From assembly GCA_000964245.1 (NCBI GenBank), contig LANB01000001.1:1095501-1159500 (forward strand): a DNA stretch of 64,000 nt, read 5' to 3'. The notes under the pieces are model-generated. The model worked only from the letters and a program-made list of their open reading frames with translations. It was not told the origin of the DNA and made no database searches. Shown piece by piece: positions 9,710-19,362 of the stretch; position 1 is the first letter of the stretch; each line of letters begins with the position of its first letter. Made by a program: the position numbers and the translations under genes. The stretch is from Cellvibrionaceae bacterium 1162T.S.0a.05. GTDB lineage: Bacteria > Pseudomonadota > Gammaproteobacteria > Pseudomonadales > Cellvibrionaceae.

Positions 9710-9823
9710 GGGCATCGATCACAAGGTGGCCCTTGGTGAAAACGCATGAATACGTCCCTGTAGCTCCGTTGCTTCTTCCCTGAAGCAACGGTTTCACCAA
9801 GGGCCACCTTGCACTCGATGCCC
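9710..9823. repeat. Intergenic palindromic element, copy 1
   Basis: Outer stem 9710-9718 with 9815-9823 (9 bp). A 3x3 mismatch follows (TCA 9719-9721 against CAC 9812-9814). The main stem is 9722-9741 with 9792-9811 (20 bp, perfect). A one-sided 24-nt bulge at 9742-9765 contains CATGAATAC and TCCCTGTAG. The inner hairpin is 9766-9775 with 9782-9791 (10 bp) and has loop TTCCCT. The same architecture recurs at 44303-44431 with ten compensated stem differences. Copy 1 lies between mreB and mreC, so mre transcripts would read its reverse complement. Confidence 0.93.
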
Positions 9824-9951
9824 GGCAAGCTTCCTCGTAATTGAAAGCTGGAATTTCAAACTGCCATAACCTACGCGGGAAATATTTAACTTAAACACTG
9901 CGCGCTTCAGGCTTTGCAATCGAAGTCGAATAGATATAGCGAAATAACATT

Positions 9952-9971
9952 CGAGGCTCAAAAGAGCCTCG
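9952..9971 (-). terminator. Hairpin downstream of mreB, possible attenuator
   Basis: Perfect 8-bp stem CGAGGCTC/GAGCCTCG with a four-base loop, 26 bases after the mreB stop on the minus strand. The sequence after the hairpin (AATGTTATTTCG on the minus strand) is only weakly U-rich. It may be a weak intrinsic terminator, or an mRNA 3'-end stabiliser that makes mreB mRNA more abundant than mreCD mRNA. Confidence 0.45.
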
Positions 9972-9996
9972 GAGGGTGGAATAAATAGAGAAACAG

Positions 9997-11124
<1,128 letters not shown>

Positions 11125-11166
11125 TCAGTGCGATTTAGAGCAAGGGAAGAAAGGGCTCGCCAGTGC

Positions 11167-11604
11167 TTATTCGCCAATAACGCGATCGTGTTTTTGGTTT
11201 TGCTTTTGCGCGTGCTGAATAAGACCACAAACGGCATTGTGTTTATGCACGCTATTGATTAACAACGCGAAGATTTTTCCGTACTCGGAAGCAAATGCGA
11301 GGGAGTTTTCGTGATAGGGATACTGGATAAAAAAATCGTTTATCGCTTTGATTGTGTTTTGCGAGTCGGCGACAAAAAAACGGACTGTCTGGGAGACTGT
11401 TGGCCAGGTATCAGAGGCCTGTTTGAGGGCGGGAATAAAGTCGCGATTCAAACGCACAAAGTGAGAAAGTATTGCCCGCTTTTTTTCCATCAGGAGTTGA
11501 CTGCCATTTTGGGTTTTAAAGCCCGCCAGGCGTATCTGCTCAACCGCACCTTCAAGGTCATTGCACGCTACTTCAAACTGCAACAATTCACTTTCCATAG
11601 TCAC
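11167..11604 (-). CDS. Small predicted helical protein of unknown function upstream of mreB
   Basis: 145 residues from GTG 11604, which has a strong Shine-Dalgarno (GGAGGA) six bases ahead; an internal ATG two codons later is too close to that site. The product has no signal peptide or membrane segment and looks mostly alpha-helical, with heptad-like leucines at the N-terminus (ESELLQFEVACNDLEGAVEQ). I do not recognise a family. The general look (small, helical, acidic N-terminus) recalls flagellar chaperones of the FliT/FlgN type, but I see no signature and no flagellar neighbours. It lies 135 bases upstream of mreB on the same strand and diverges from gatC. Confidence 0.65.
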   Translation of the reverse strand: MTMESELLQFEVACNDLEGAVEQIRLAGFKTQNGSQLLMEKKRAILSHFVRLNRDFIPALKQASDTWPTVSQTVRFFVADSQNTIKAINDFFIQYPYHENSLAFASEYGKIFALLINSVHKHNAVCGLIQHAQKQNQKHDRVIGE

Positions 11605-11780
11605 AATACATCCTCCTATATCGTTGGGTTACTGCTTTGCGACCGATATTCTCCTGAGTATAGTCAGCTTTCCGGCCCACAAAGCCTTATTTGGTGTGGA
11701 TAAGCGCCAATTCAGGATTCAGGGCGGAAGGCAAATGTGGTAACGTAGCGCGCTTTTCAAAAACTCGTCCGGAGTCGACC

Positions 11781-12062
11781 GTGAACCCATCAGATGTGGA
11801 AAAACTGGCGCATTTAGCACGCCTTGAAATCAGTGATGACACCATCGCTGAAGTGAGCAAAAGTGTCAGCGAAGTCATCAAACTTGTTGATCAATTGCAG
11901 GCCGCGTCTACCGAAGGTGTCGAACCCATGGCGCACCCGCAGGATGCGCTACAAATACTGCGCAGTGATGAGGTGACTGAAGGCAATGTTCGCGACGCCT
12001 TCCAGGCCATCGCACCGGCCACCGAAGACGGGCTTTATCTCGTTCCAAAAGTTATCGACTAA
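11781..12062 (+). CDS. gatC: Asp-tRNA(Asn)/Glu-tRNA(Gln) amidotransferase subunit C
   Basis: 93 residues from GTG 11781, which has GGAG six bases ahead; the frame is open further upstream but without a ribosome site. The VEKLAHLARLEISDD N-terminus and GLYLVPKVID-type C-terminus are typical. GatC is the small subunit that wraps around GatA and GatB in the complex that converts Glu-tRNA(Gln) or Asp-tRNA(Asn) to the amidated form. It is first in the gatC-gatA-gatB operon, which diverges from the mreB side as in Pseudomonas. Confidence 0.95.
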   Translation: MNPSDVEKLAHLARLEISDDTIAEVSKSVSEVIKLVDQLQAASTEGVEPMAHPQDALQILRSDEVTEGNVRDAFQAIAPATEDGLYLVPKVID

Positions 12063-12080
12063 ATTCTACCAGGATTCAAC

Positions 12081-13535
12081 GTGCACAAACTCAGTATCGC
12101 CGAACTCAGTCGCAACCTGAAAAACAAGGTCTTCTCGAGTGTGGAGGCCACCAGGCATTTTCTGGAACGCAGCAAAAAGCTGAACCCGGAGTTCAACGCC
12201 TATATCACGCTTACCGAGGAACAGGCCCTCGCAGAAGCGGCGGAAGCCGATAAACGTCTGGCAGCCGGCGACGACAATGTGCTCTGCGGTGTGCCTATCG
12301 CCCACAAGGATATTTTTTGTACAAACGGCGTACGCACCTCCTGCGGTTCCCGCATGCTCGATAATTTTATTCCTCCCTATGACGCCACCGTCGTTGCGAA
12401 CTATCGCGCAGCGGGTGCCGTCATGCTGGGCAAAACCAATATGGATGAGTTCGCGATGGGCTCTTCCAATGAGACTTCCTGGTATGGAAAAGTTCGCAAC
12501 CCCTGGGCGCCAAATTGCGTTCCCGGCGGTTCATCGGGCGGCTCCGCGGCGGTAGTCGCGGCAATGATGGCGCCAGGCGCAACCGCAACCGATACCGGGG
12601 GCTCTATTCGCCAACCCGCAGCGCTTTGTGGCATAACCGGTTTAAAACCCACCTACGGTCGAGTCAGCCGTTGGGGCATGATTGCCTTCGCTTCAAGCCT
12701 GGACCAGGGGGGAGTGATGGCCCGCTCCGCCGAAGATGCGGCCATATTGCTCAATGCCATGGCCAGTTACGACAGCAAGGATTCCACCTGTATTAATGAA
12801 CCCGTGCCGGACTACACGGCCACCTTGCACAATAAGCTGGAAGGATTGCGCATCGGCTTGCCCGAGGAGTATTTTGGTGAGGGTTTACACCCTGAAATCC
12901 AGGCCGCAGTGGAAGACGCCATTAAAATTCTCGAAAAGCGCGGCGCCAGTATTAAAAAGATCAGCCTGCCGCACAGCCACCTCGCCGTTCCGGCCTATTA
13001 CGTGATCGCTCCGGCAGAGTGTTCAGCCAACCTGAGCCGCTTTGACGGTGTCCGCTATGGCCACCGCTGTGAAGACCCCAAGGATTTGATGGACCTGTTC
13101 AAACGCTCACGTGGCGAAGGTTTCGGCGAAGAAGTGAAACGCCGCATTCTGGTTGGCACCTATGCGCTGTCAGCGGGCTACTACGATGCCTATTACCGCA
13201 AAGCGCAACAGGTTCGTCGCTTGATCAAACAGGATTTCGATGAGGCCTTCAACGACGTCGATGTTATCCTCGGCCCCACCGCACCCACACCTGCTTTTGA
13301 ATTTGGCGCCAAGGGCAATGATCCGGTCGCCATGTATCTGGAAGATATCTACACCATTGCGACCAATCTTGCGGGCTTACCAGGCATGTCGATTCCCTGT
13401 GGCCTGGTGGATAATAAACCCGTTGGCTTGCAATTGATTGGCCAAGCCTGGGATGAGGCGCGCCTGCTCAACGTCGCCAATGAGTTTCAACACCACAGCG
13501 ACTTTCACACCTGGACGCCGGGAGGGCTGGCCTGA
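12081..13535 (+). CDS. gatA: Glutamyl-tRNA(Gln) amidotransferase subunit A
   Basis: 484 residues from GTG 12081. The amidase-signature catalytic triad is visible: Lys in PIAHKDIF (about residue 76), cis-Ser in the [12 protein letters not shown] segment and the nucleophile Ser in [10 protein letters not shown]. GatA hydrolyses glutamine to feed ammonia through a channel to GatB. It follows gatC by 18 bases and overlaps gatB by one base (TGATG), so the operon is translationally coupled. Confidence 0.97.
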   Translation: MHKLSIAELSRNLKNKVFSSVEATRHFLERSKKLNPEFNAYITLTEEQALAEAAEADKRLAAGDDNVLCGVPIAHKDIFCTNGVRTSCGSRMLDNFIPPYDATVVANYRAAGAVMLGKTNMDEFAMGSSNETSWYGKVRNPWAPNCVPGGSSGGSAAVVAAMMAPGATATDTGGSIRQPAALCGITGLKPTYGRVSRWGMIAFASSLDQGGVMARSAEDAAILLNAMASYDSKDSTCINEPVPDYTATLHNKLEGLRIGLPEEYFGEGLHPEIQAAVEDAIKILEKRGASIKKISLPHSHLAVPAYYVIAPAECSANLSRFDGVRYGHRCEDPKDLMDLFKRSRGEGFGEEVKRRILVGTYALSAGYYDAYYRKAQQVRRLIKQDFDEAFNDVDVILGPTAPTPAFEFGAKGNDPVAMYLEDIYTIATNLAGLPGMSIPCGLVDNKPVGLQLIGQAWDEARLLNVANEFQHHSDFHTWTPGGLA

Positions 13536-14995
13536 TGGAATGGGAAACAGTCATCGGCCTCGAAGTGCACGTTCAATTGGCCACCAAAACCAAAATCTTT
13601 TCCGGCGCCAGTACCGCTTTCGGGGCAGAGCCCAACACGCAGGCCTGCGCCATTGATCTCGCAATGCCGGGCACCCTGCCGAGCCCCAATGCCGAAGCAT
13701 TCCGCTATGCCGTGATGTTTGGTTTGGCGATTGATGCAGAAATTGGCAAGCGCTCGGTCTTCGAACGCAAGAACTATTTTTACCCTGACCTTCCCAAGGG
13801 TTATCAAACCACCCAACTTGCCGAACCCATAGTGGGAGCAGGCCATGTGGATATCCAACTCGAAGATGGCAGCGAGAAGCGCATTCGCATCCACCATGCG
13901 CATTTGGAAGAAGATGCCGGTAAATCCTTACATGATCTGTCCTCATCCATTGCCAGTCAGGGTATGAGCGGCATCGACCTCAACCGTGCCGGCACGCCCT
14001 TGATTGAAATTGTGACTGAGCCGGATATTCGCAATGCTGAAGAAGCCGTTGCCTTCGCACGCAAGCTGCACTCCATCGTCACATCTCTGGGAATTTGCGA
14101 TGGCGAAATGTCTCAGGGCTCCATGCGCTTTGACGTGAATATTTCGGTGCGCTTGAAGGGCGAGGAAGAATTCGGGACACGCACGGAAACCAAAAACCTG
14201 AACTCCTTCAAGTTTATGGAAAAGTGTATTCACCAGGAGGTGGAGCGGCAGATCGATGTCCTCGAGGACGGCGGCACCATCACTCAGGAAACCCGGCTTT
14301 ACGACGGTGAAACGCACACCGCACGTGCCATGCGCTCAAAAGAAGAAGCAAATGATTACCGGTATTTCCCCTGCCCTGACCTCTTGCCGGTTATTCTCAC
14401 TGACGATTACATTGAAGACCTTCGCCAATCCTTGCCGGAATTGCCTGATGCGCGTAAACAACGTTTTCAACAGGACTACGGCTTGTCGTCCTACGACGCC
14501 GGCGTACTCGGCAGCGATGCGGCTACAGCACACTACTTTGAAAGCTGTGCCACCGCCGCGAGCGATGCCAAGTTAGCAGCAAACTGGGTAATGGGTGAAA
14601 TCAGTGCGCGCTTGAATGCGGAAGAAATAAGCATCTCACACGCGAAGGTTTCCGCCGAGCAACTCGCTGGTCTAATATCGCGCATTAAAGACCAGACGAT
14701 TTCCAACAAGATTGCCAAACAGGTCTTTGAGGCCATGTGGGCCGGTGAAGGTGATGCGGATTCGATAATTGACACAAAAGGTTTGAAGCAGGTCAGTGAC
14801 AGCGGCGCGATTGAAAAGCTGGTAGACGACGTCATTGCCAACAATCCTCAACAGGTTGAGAACTATCGCAAAGCCGATGATGCCAAACGCCCCAAAATGT
14901 TGGGTTTTTTCGTCGGACAAATTATGAAAGCCTCAAAAGGCCAGGCGAACCCCCAACAGGTGAACAAGGTTCTTTTGGACAAATTGAACGCTTAA
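13535..14995 (+). CDS. gatB: Aspartyl/glutamyl-tRNA amidotransferase subunit B
   Basis: 486 residues. It starts with the GatB signature [14 protein letters not shown] and contains the [15 protein letters not shown] motif and the Zn/kinase region around [10 protein letters not shown]. The C-terminal YqeY/tail domain (about 400-486, ending [15 protein letters not shown]) binds tRNA. It phosphorylates the aminoacyl-tRNA side chain and amidates it with ammonia from GatA. It is the last core gene of gatCAB; the PA4642-like gene follows after 39 bases. Confidence 0.97.
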   Translation: MEWETVIGLEVHVQLATKTKIFSGASTAFGAEPNTQACAIDLAMPGTLPSPNAEAFRYAVMFGLAIDAEIGKRSVFERKNYFYPDLPKGYQTTQLAEPIVGAGHVDIQLEDGSEKRIRIHHAHLEEDAGKSLHDLSSSIASQGMSGIDLNRAGTPLIEIVTEPDIRNAEEAVAFARKLHSIVTSLGICDGEMSQGSMRFDVNISVRLKGEEEFGTRTETKNLNSFKFMEKCIHQEVERQIDVLEDGGTITQETRLYDGETHTARAMRSKEEANDYRYFPCPDLLPVILTDDYIEDLRQSLPELPDARKQRFQQDYGLSSYDAGVLGSDAATAHYFESCATAASDAKLAANWVMGEISARLNAEEISISHAKVSAEQLAGLISRIKDQTISNKIAKQVFEAMWAGEGDADSIIDTKGLKQVSDSGAIEKLVDDVIANNPQQVENYRKADDAKRPKMLGFFVGQIMKASKGQANPQQVNKVLLDKLNA

Positions 14996-15034
14996 GCAAC
15001 CTATTTTTAATACACGAGAAAATTAGCAGTCATC

Positions 15035-15334
15035 ATGGTTTTAAAGAAAGACAAACAAAAAGTGCTCGGTGAAGTATTCGATGACGAGCGCGTAAAAGGG
15101 TTTTTGAATGTTGAGCAGCGCAATGGTGTCGATATTGACTTCGACGCGCTTGAGAAAGCCTATCGTGGCATGAAAGCGGAAAACTTCGCGACCTTTGTAA
15201 AGTTTTTTAAAGAAGAGGGCCGCAACCTTGACGCCGAGAATGCCGATGGTCGTACACTACTACAAGTGATTAGCGAACACCGCCATGCTGGCGAATACAT
15301 TGAAGCGTTAAAAGCGCAAGGTGCGAATTACTAG
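15035..15334 (+). CDS. PA4642 family protein of unknown function
   Basis: 99 residues, cytoplasmic and charged. MVLKKDKQKVLGEVFDDERV and the FVKFFKEEGRNLDAENADG segment match the small conserved PA4642 family of Pseudomonas relatives, whose function is unknown to me. It lies downstream of gatB on the same strand, ahead of a hairpin terminator at 15344, so it probably rides on the gatCAB transcript. Confidence 0.8.
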   Translation: MVLKKDKQKVLGEVFDDERVKGFLNVEQRNGVDIDFDALEKAYRGMKAENFATFVKFFKEEGRNLDAENADGRTLLQVISEHRHAGEYIEALKAQGANY

Positions 15335-15343
15335 ACCTGGTAC

Positions 15344-15368
15344 GTTTCGCTAAAAGCGAAACTTTTAT
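15344..15368 (+). terminator. Intrinsic terminator of the gatCAB transcript
   Basis: Stem GTTTCGCT (15344-15351) with AGCGAAAC (15355-15362), three-base loop, followed by TTTTAT. It lies ten bases after the stop of the PA4642-like gene and before cysZ. Confidence 0.75.
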
Positions 15369-15413
15369 CGCTGCATATACGTTTTCAATAAAAATCCAAT
15401 TAAAGCGGGCCTC

Positions 15414-16184
15414 ATGCAAACAAGTCAACGAAACAACCTGTTCTGTGGGGCCAGTTACTTCAGCGAAGGGCTTAAGCTTTTACTGCATCCGCAACTGCGT
15501 ATTTATATTCTGGTTCCGCTCGTTGTCAATGTCATACTGTTTTTCGGTCTGACAGGGATACTTGTTTACTACTACAACTATTTTGCGGGTAACCTCGACT
15601 GGCAAGCGCCGGATTGGTTGAGCTGGGCACAATTTGCATTCAGCTTCTTTTCCGCCATGCTCGGCATCGTCCTCGCCGTCTTGTTTATTATCCTGTACGC
15701 CTACAGTTTTAATGTGATCACCAACATAATCGCGGCACCCTTTTACGGTCTATTAGCTGAAAAGGCTGAAGAGATTATCAGTGGCGAAAAACCACCAGAA
15801 GAAAAGTTGAGCCGCATGATTCCGCGCACGCTGGGCCGGGAATGCCTCAAACTTTTTTACTTTATTACCCGCGGAATTTTTGTCATCCTGGTCGTACTTA
15901 TGATCGGCACCATTCCCCTGATCAACCTGCTCGCCCCCCTGCTTGGCTTAATCTGGAGCATGTGGTGCATGTCGATACAATACGTGGACTACCCCGCCGA
16001 TAATCATCAACTCAGTTTCAGGGAATTGCGCAACCGTTTGATGATGAAAAAATATAGCAGTATGGGACTAGGCGGCATGGTCATGCTGGCAAGTGTCATC
16101 CCTGTAATCAATATTATCGCCATGCCCGCCGCCGTGACCGCCGGCACCTTGTTTTGGTCCAGGGAACTTAAACGCATTCCTTAG
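15414..16184 (+). CDS. cysZ: CysZ-family sulfate transporter (EI24)
   Basis: 256 residues with four or more long hydrophobic helices (for example IYILVPLVVNVILFFGLTGI near the N-terminus and VILVVLMIGTIPLINLLAP in the middle). NLFCGASYFSEGLKLL at the N-terminus and FWSRELKRIP at the C-terminus resemble CysZ. Family knowledge: CysZ is an inner-membrane sulfate channel feeding cysteine synthesis. No other cys genes are nearby. It follows the gat terminator and is therefore probably transcribed separately. Confidence 0.88.
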   Translation: MQTSQRNNLFCGASYFSEGLKLLLHPQLRIYILVPLVVNVILFFGLTGILVYYYNYFAGNLDWQAPDWLSWAQFAFSFFSAMLGIVLAVLFIILYAYSFNVITNIIAAPFYGLLAEKAEEIISGEKPPEEKLSRMIPRTLGRECLKLFYFITRGIFVILVVLMIGTIPLINLLAPLLGLIWSMWCMSIQYVDYPADNHQLSFRELRNRLMMKKYSSMGLGGMVMLASVIPVINIIAMPAAVTAGTLFWSRELKRIP

Positions 16185-16207
16185 AACACCTTGCCAACCC
16201 AATCCTT

Positions 16208-16219
16208 GCGCAATTGCGC
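16208..16219. promoter_or_regulatory. 12-bp perfect palindrome upstream of the cellulase
   Basis: GCGCAATTGCGC lies 95 bases ahead of the cellulase start and 24 bases after cysZ. It has no T tract, so it is not a standard terminator. It could be a regulator site or chance. Confidence 0.3.
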
Positions 16220-16314
16220 GTTAAAGTCTGGATTCTGAAATCAAGCCCGCGTAGCATAGGCGTGCTGTACAAAATATAACTAAAACGATTCTTCAATCAT
16301 GTTAGGTGACACCT

Positions 16315-17895
16315 ATGAAAACTTTCACTACACCTTCCCCTGTGCGGGCGGTGTGTGTGGCGGTATTTGCCTTCTGTGCAAGTTACGCCAACGCCATCGT
16401 TTCCGGTGCCGGCGAAGCGCTTCTTGATGTAAACAACAACTGGGGCAGTGGCTACTGTGCCAATGTTTCTATAAGCAACAACGGAAATTCCAACATTACC
16501 AGCTGGACTGTCGAACTCGGCATGAACGGCGGTAGCATCAACAATTTGTGGGGCGGTAATCGCAGTGGTAATACCGTCACGCCACTGGGTTACAACGGGA
16601 CGATTGCGCCGGGTAACAGCGTGTCCTTTGGCTTTTGTGCCAACGGCTCCAATACGCCTTCGATTGCTGCATTCAGCGTTCAGGGCGGCGGCAACAGCGC
16701 TTCCAACTCGTCTTCGTCGAGTAGCTCAAGCTCATCCAGCAGCTCGAGTTCATCGTCGAGCTCCAGCTCCTCTTCTTCAAGCTCATCTTCCTCGAGTAGC
16801 TCTTCTTCCAGTTCGTCATCGTCCAGCTCCTCTTCTTCAAGTTCCTCCAGCTCAAGCTCATCGGCAAGCTCCGGCGGTGGTTCGTGCACAGAGGTCTGCA
16901 ACTGGTATAACGAAGGCACCTGGCCCCTGTGTCAGAACTCGGAAGGTTGGGGATGGGAAAACAACCAGAGTTGTATTGGTCGCTCCACCTGTGAAGGTCA
17001 AAATGGCGGTAGCGGCGGTGTCATCAATTCTTGTTCAGGCTCTTCAAGCTCTTCAAGCTCTTCCTCTTCCAGCTCAAGTTCCAGTTCGAGCTCATCAAGC
17101 AGTTCCAGCTCATCATCCAGTGCATCAAGCTCCGGAAACAGCGGAAATCCTGGTTCCTGTGATGGTTATGCTACCCGTTATTGGGATTGCTGTAAGGCCC
17201 ATTGCTCCTGGAGTGGCAATGTGCCCAATGGTGTCAATGCCCTGCAAGCCTGTTCGACCAACAACCAGGTAATCGGAGATCAAAACGCCTCCAGTTCCTG
17301 CGATGGCGGTAACGCCCACATGTGTTATGGGCTGACTCCCTGGGCAGTCGACAACAATTTATCTTACGGTTTTGCAGCAACCTCCAGTGGAGATGTCTGT
17401 GGCCGTTGTTTCGAGGTGACGTTTACCGGTCAATCTCACAATGGCGGCAATGATCCTGGCTCTGCAGCATTAGCAGGCAAGCGCATGATCGTGCAGGCGA
17501 CCAACATCGGTTATGACGTCAGCGGCGGACAGTTCGATATTCTGGTTCCGGGTGGTGGCGTCGGCGCATTTAACGCCTGTTCCGATCAGTGGGGTGTTTC
17601 CAACAGTGAGCTCGGTGCGCAGTATGGCGGCTTCCTTGCTGCGTGTAAGAATGAACTTGGCTATAACGCCAGTTTGCAGCAGTACAAATCCTGCTTGTCG
17701 AACCGCTGTAACAGTGTGTTTGCTTCCCGCGGCCTGACCGAGCTATACCAAGGCTGTATGTGGTACGTGGATTGGTTCCAGGCTGCCGATAATCCTTCGT
17801 TAAAATATAAGGAAGTCGCTTGCCCTGCCGCAATTACTTCCCGCTCAGGTGTTGACCGCGGGTTTTTAAATGATATCGATACCTCCTGTAACTGA
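16315..17895 (+). CDS. Secreted GH45 endoglucanase with CBM2 and CBM10 modules
   Basis: 526 residues from ATG 16315, preceded by AGGTGA at about six bases; an in-frame GTG at 16306 is less likely. Signal peptide of about 27 residues (cleavage after ASYANA). A CBM2-type module (about 28-124) is followed by a poly-Ser linker (about 125-188), a CBM10 module (CTEVCNWYNEGTWPLC, about 190-240), a second poly-Ser linker and a GH45 catalytic domain (about 278-526). The GH45 signature ATRYWDCCKAHCSW carries the catalytic Asp; QFDILVPGGGVGAFN contains the second conserved Asp region. It cleaves internal beta-1,4-glucan bonds outside the cell. The layout closely resembles Cellvibrio japonicus Cel45A. 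It is monocistronic, with a terminator at 17984. Confidence 0.95.
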   Translation: MKTFTTPSPVRAVCVAVFAFCASYANAIVSGAGEALLDVNNNWGSGYCANVSISNNGNSNITSWTVELGMNGGSINNLWGGNRSGNTVTPLGYNGTIAPGNSVSFGFCANGSNTPSIAAFSVQGGGNSASNSSSSSSSSSSSSSSSSSSSSSSSSSSSSSSSSSSSSSSSSSSSSSSSSSSSSASSGGGSCTEVCNWYNEGTWPLCQNSEGWGWENNQSCIGRSTCEGQNGGSGGVINSCSGSSSSSSSSSSSSSSSSSSSSSSSSSSSASSSGNSGNPGSCDGYATRYWDCCKAHCSWSGNVPNGVNALQACSTNNQVIGDQNASSSCDGGNAHMCYGLTPWAVDNNLSYGFAATSSGDVCGRCFEVTFTGQSHNGGNDPGSAALAGKRMIVQATNIGYDVSGGQFDILVPGGGVGAFNACSDQWGVSNSELGAQYGGFLAACKNELGYNASLQQYKSCLSNRCNSVFASRGLTELYQGCMWYVDWFQAADNPSLKYKEVACPAAITSRSGVDRGFLNDIDTSCN

Positions 17896-17983
17896 TATCG
17901 CAAGAACGTATTATTAAAACGCTGTGCTGAGTCATCAATGTGATGACTCAGGCAACTGGAAACTGACGTAGATTTCCTGAATC

Positions 17984-18018
17984 GCCCTGGTCAAAATTTT
18001 CAGGCCGGGGCTTTTTTT
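17984..18018 (+). terminator. Intrinsic terminator of the GH45 gene
   Basis: Stem GCCCTGG (17984-17990) with CCGGGGC (18005-18011), one G-T wobble, followed by seven T. A separate 9-bp hairpin TGAGTCATC/GATGACTCA lies upstream at 17928-17950. Confidence 0.8.
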
Positions 18019-18049
18019 AGTTCAGGAGTTCACACCTGGTCATCCACTT

Positions 18050-19294
18050 TTAATCATCACCAAAAACAAGATCACCACCCGCCTCTTTCGCACGCAAAAG
18101 ACATTTTTCTGCATTGCACACCAGTGCATCAAGGTTATCGCCAAACTCGCTGGAAACACCTGCACTGAAAGTCAGGGATAAGCTGTGCTCATCCACTTCA
18201 AAAGATTCTGCCGCGATGATTTGGCGGATTCTTTCCAGGAAAGCCACCGCTTTTTCATTCGGCAGTCCGGGTAAAAGCACATAAAATTCCTGCCCACCAG
18301 CTCGCGCTAACAAGAACTTGTCGAATAGTGCTATCAGACGCTTACAGACGCGCTGCATCAATTTATCGCCCAGCTCATTGCCATAGCGAGCATTGACTTC
18401 CATAAAATCATCGAGGTCCAGCACCGCCAACGACACGGCTGCGTTTTTTGCATTCGCCTCTTGATACGATCTATCTGCTTGCTGGAAAAAATAACGCCGA
18501 CTGTAGGTTCCGGTGAGCTCATCCCGATTCGCTGCATCGCGCAAACGTTCAATTAATTCAATCATTTCAACATTAGCCGTCACGCGGCAATGAAACTCTT
18601 CATAATTAAAGGGTTTTTTCAGGAAATCATTGGCCCCCGCTTTTATAAAGCGGGCGGATAACATGGCTTCGCCTTCAGATGACACGCCGATGATGACCAG
18701 ATCACCTTTCTCATATTTCACACGTAAATTTTTAACCAGTTCGAACCCATCCATGCGCGGCATGTTGTAGTCGGTAATTAATAATTTAATATCATGATTT
18801 TCCAACAGGATTTTGATGGCCTGAACGCCGTCTTCCGCTTCCAACACTTGATAAAGTTGACGGCGCAACAAGTTACACAACACTTTGCGTGAAGTCACAG
18901 AGTCGTCAACCACCAAAATACGCGTATTCAAATTATTGATTAAGCGATGAACAACAGACAGCGCGTACTCATAGGAATAACGCCCCTCTTTGGTGACATA
19001 GTCGACGATGCCCTTGCTCAACAAGAGTTCGCGTTTTTCTTCATTAAAGCTGCCGGTAAGCACCAGGGTTGGCAATCGATGTTGCAGCGCAAAATCAACA
19101 ATCTCGCCATTGGGCGCATCGGGTAAACTGAGATCGACAACCGCGGCAAACCACGGCGTGCCGTTAGCCAACAAGGTTTTGGCTTCGGCAAAATTTTCTG
19201 CGTAATGGGCCTTAATGTGTGGGGACTGGGAAAATACGTGGCGTATAACTTTTAGTACGACAGCACTGTCTTCTACAACCAAAACCTGCTTCAT
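18050..19294 (-). CDS. Response regulator REC-REC-GGDEF with degenerate active site
   Basis: 414 residues from ATG 19294; a GTG three codons upstream is possible. REC1 (about 1-115) starts MKQVLVVEDSAVV with phospho-Asp in AAVVDLSLPDA. REC2 (about 125-245) has ILVVDDSVTSRK, LLITDYNMPRMDG and FLKKPFN, and is canonical. The GGDEF domain (about 255-414) keeps DELTGTYSRRYFF and the DLDDFMEVNARYGNELGD metal and substrate region, but its signature reads AGGQEF instead of GG(D/E)EF, and no RxxD inhibitory site sits five residues ahead. Family knowledge: this third position lies at the catalytic turn, so reduced or lost diguanylate cyclase activity is likely; the domain may act as a c-di-GMP or GTP sensor. 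The upstream neighbour on the same strand is rhlB. Confidence 0.9.
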   Translation of the reverse strand: MKQVLVVEDSAVVLKVIRHVFSQSPHIKAHYAENFAEAKTLLANGTPWFAAVVDLSLPDAPNGEIVDFALQHRLPTLVLTGSFNEEKRELLLSKGIVDYVTKEGRYSYEYALSVVHRLINNLNTRILVVDDSVTSRKVLCNLLRRQLYQVLEAEDGVQAIKILLENHDIKLLITDYNMPRMDGFELVKNLRVKYEKGDLVIIGVSSEGEAMLSARFIKAGANDFLKKPFNYEEFHCRVTANVEMIELIERLRDAANRDELTGTYSRRYFFQQADRSYQEANAKNAAVSLAVLDLDDFMEVNARYGNELGDKLMQRVCKRLIALFDKFLLARAGGQEFYVLLPGLPNEKAVAFLERIRQIIAAESFEVDEHSLSLTFSAGVSSEFGDNLDALVCNAEKCLLRAKEAGGDLVFGDD

Positions 19295-19362
19295 CGGACA
19301 CACTCAACTGCGCGGCCTTGGGTGCCGCCTTAATTGAAGTGTAGCCGCTAAGTGAGCGTTCG

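Larger units (their letters stand above)
9558..9996. other. mreB-mreC intergenic region (439 bases)
   Basis: Unusually long for a gap inside an mreBCD cluster. It holds palindromic element copy 1 (9710-9823), an 8-bp hairpin close to mreB (9952-9971) and a short direct repeat GTCGCGAGGG (9640-9649 and 9703-9712). I see no plausible reading frame on either strand. It probably carries a promoter for mreC, but I could not pick a convincing one. Confidence 0.6.

Noticed and set aside
13505-13946. Long minus-strand open frames opposite the start of gatB
   Set aside because: They are shadows of the strongly coding gatA-gatB sequence; no ribosome site and no known domain.
16680-16919. Antisense open frame rich in Glu/Leu across the poly-Ser linker
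   Set aside because: It is the complement of Ser codons (TCN and AGY read backwards give Glu, Leu, Asp and similar). It has no ribosome site and no independent support.
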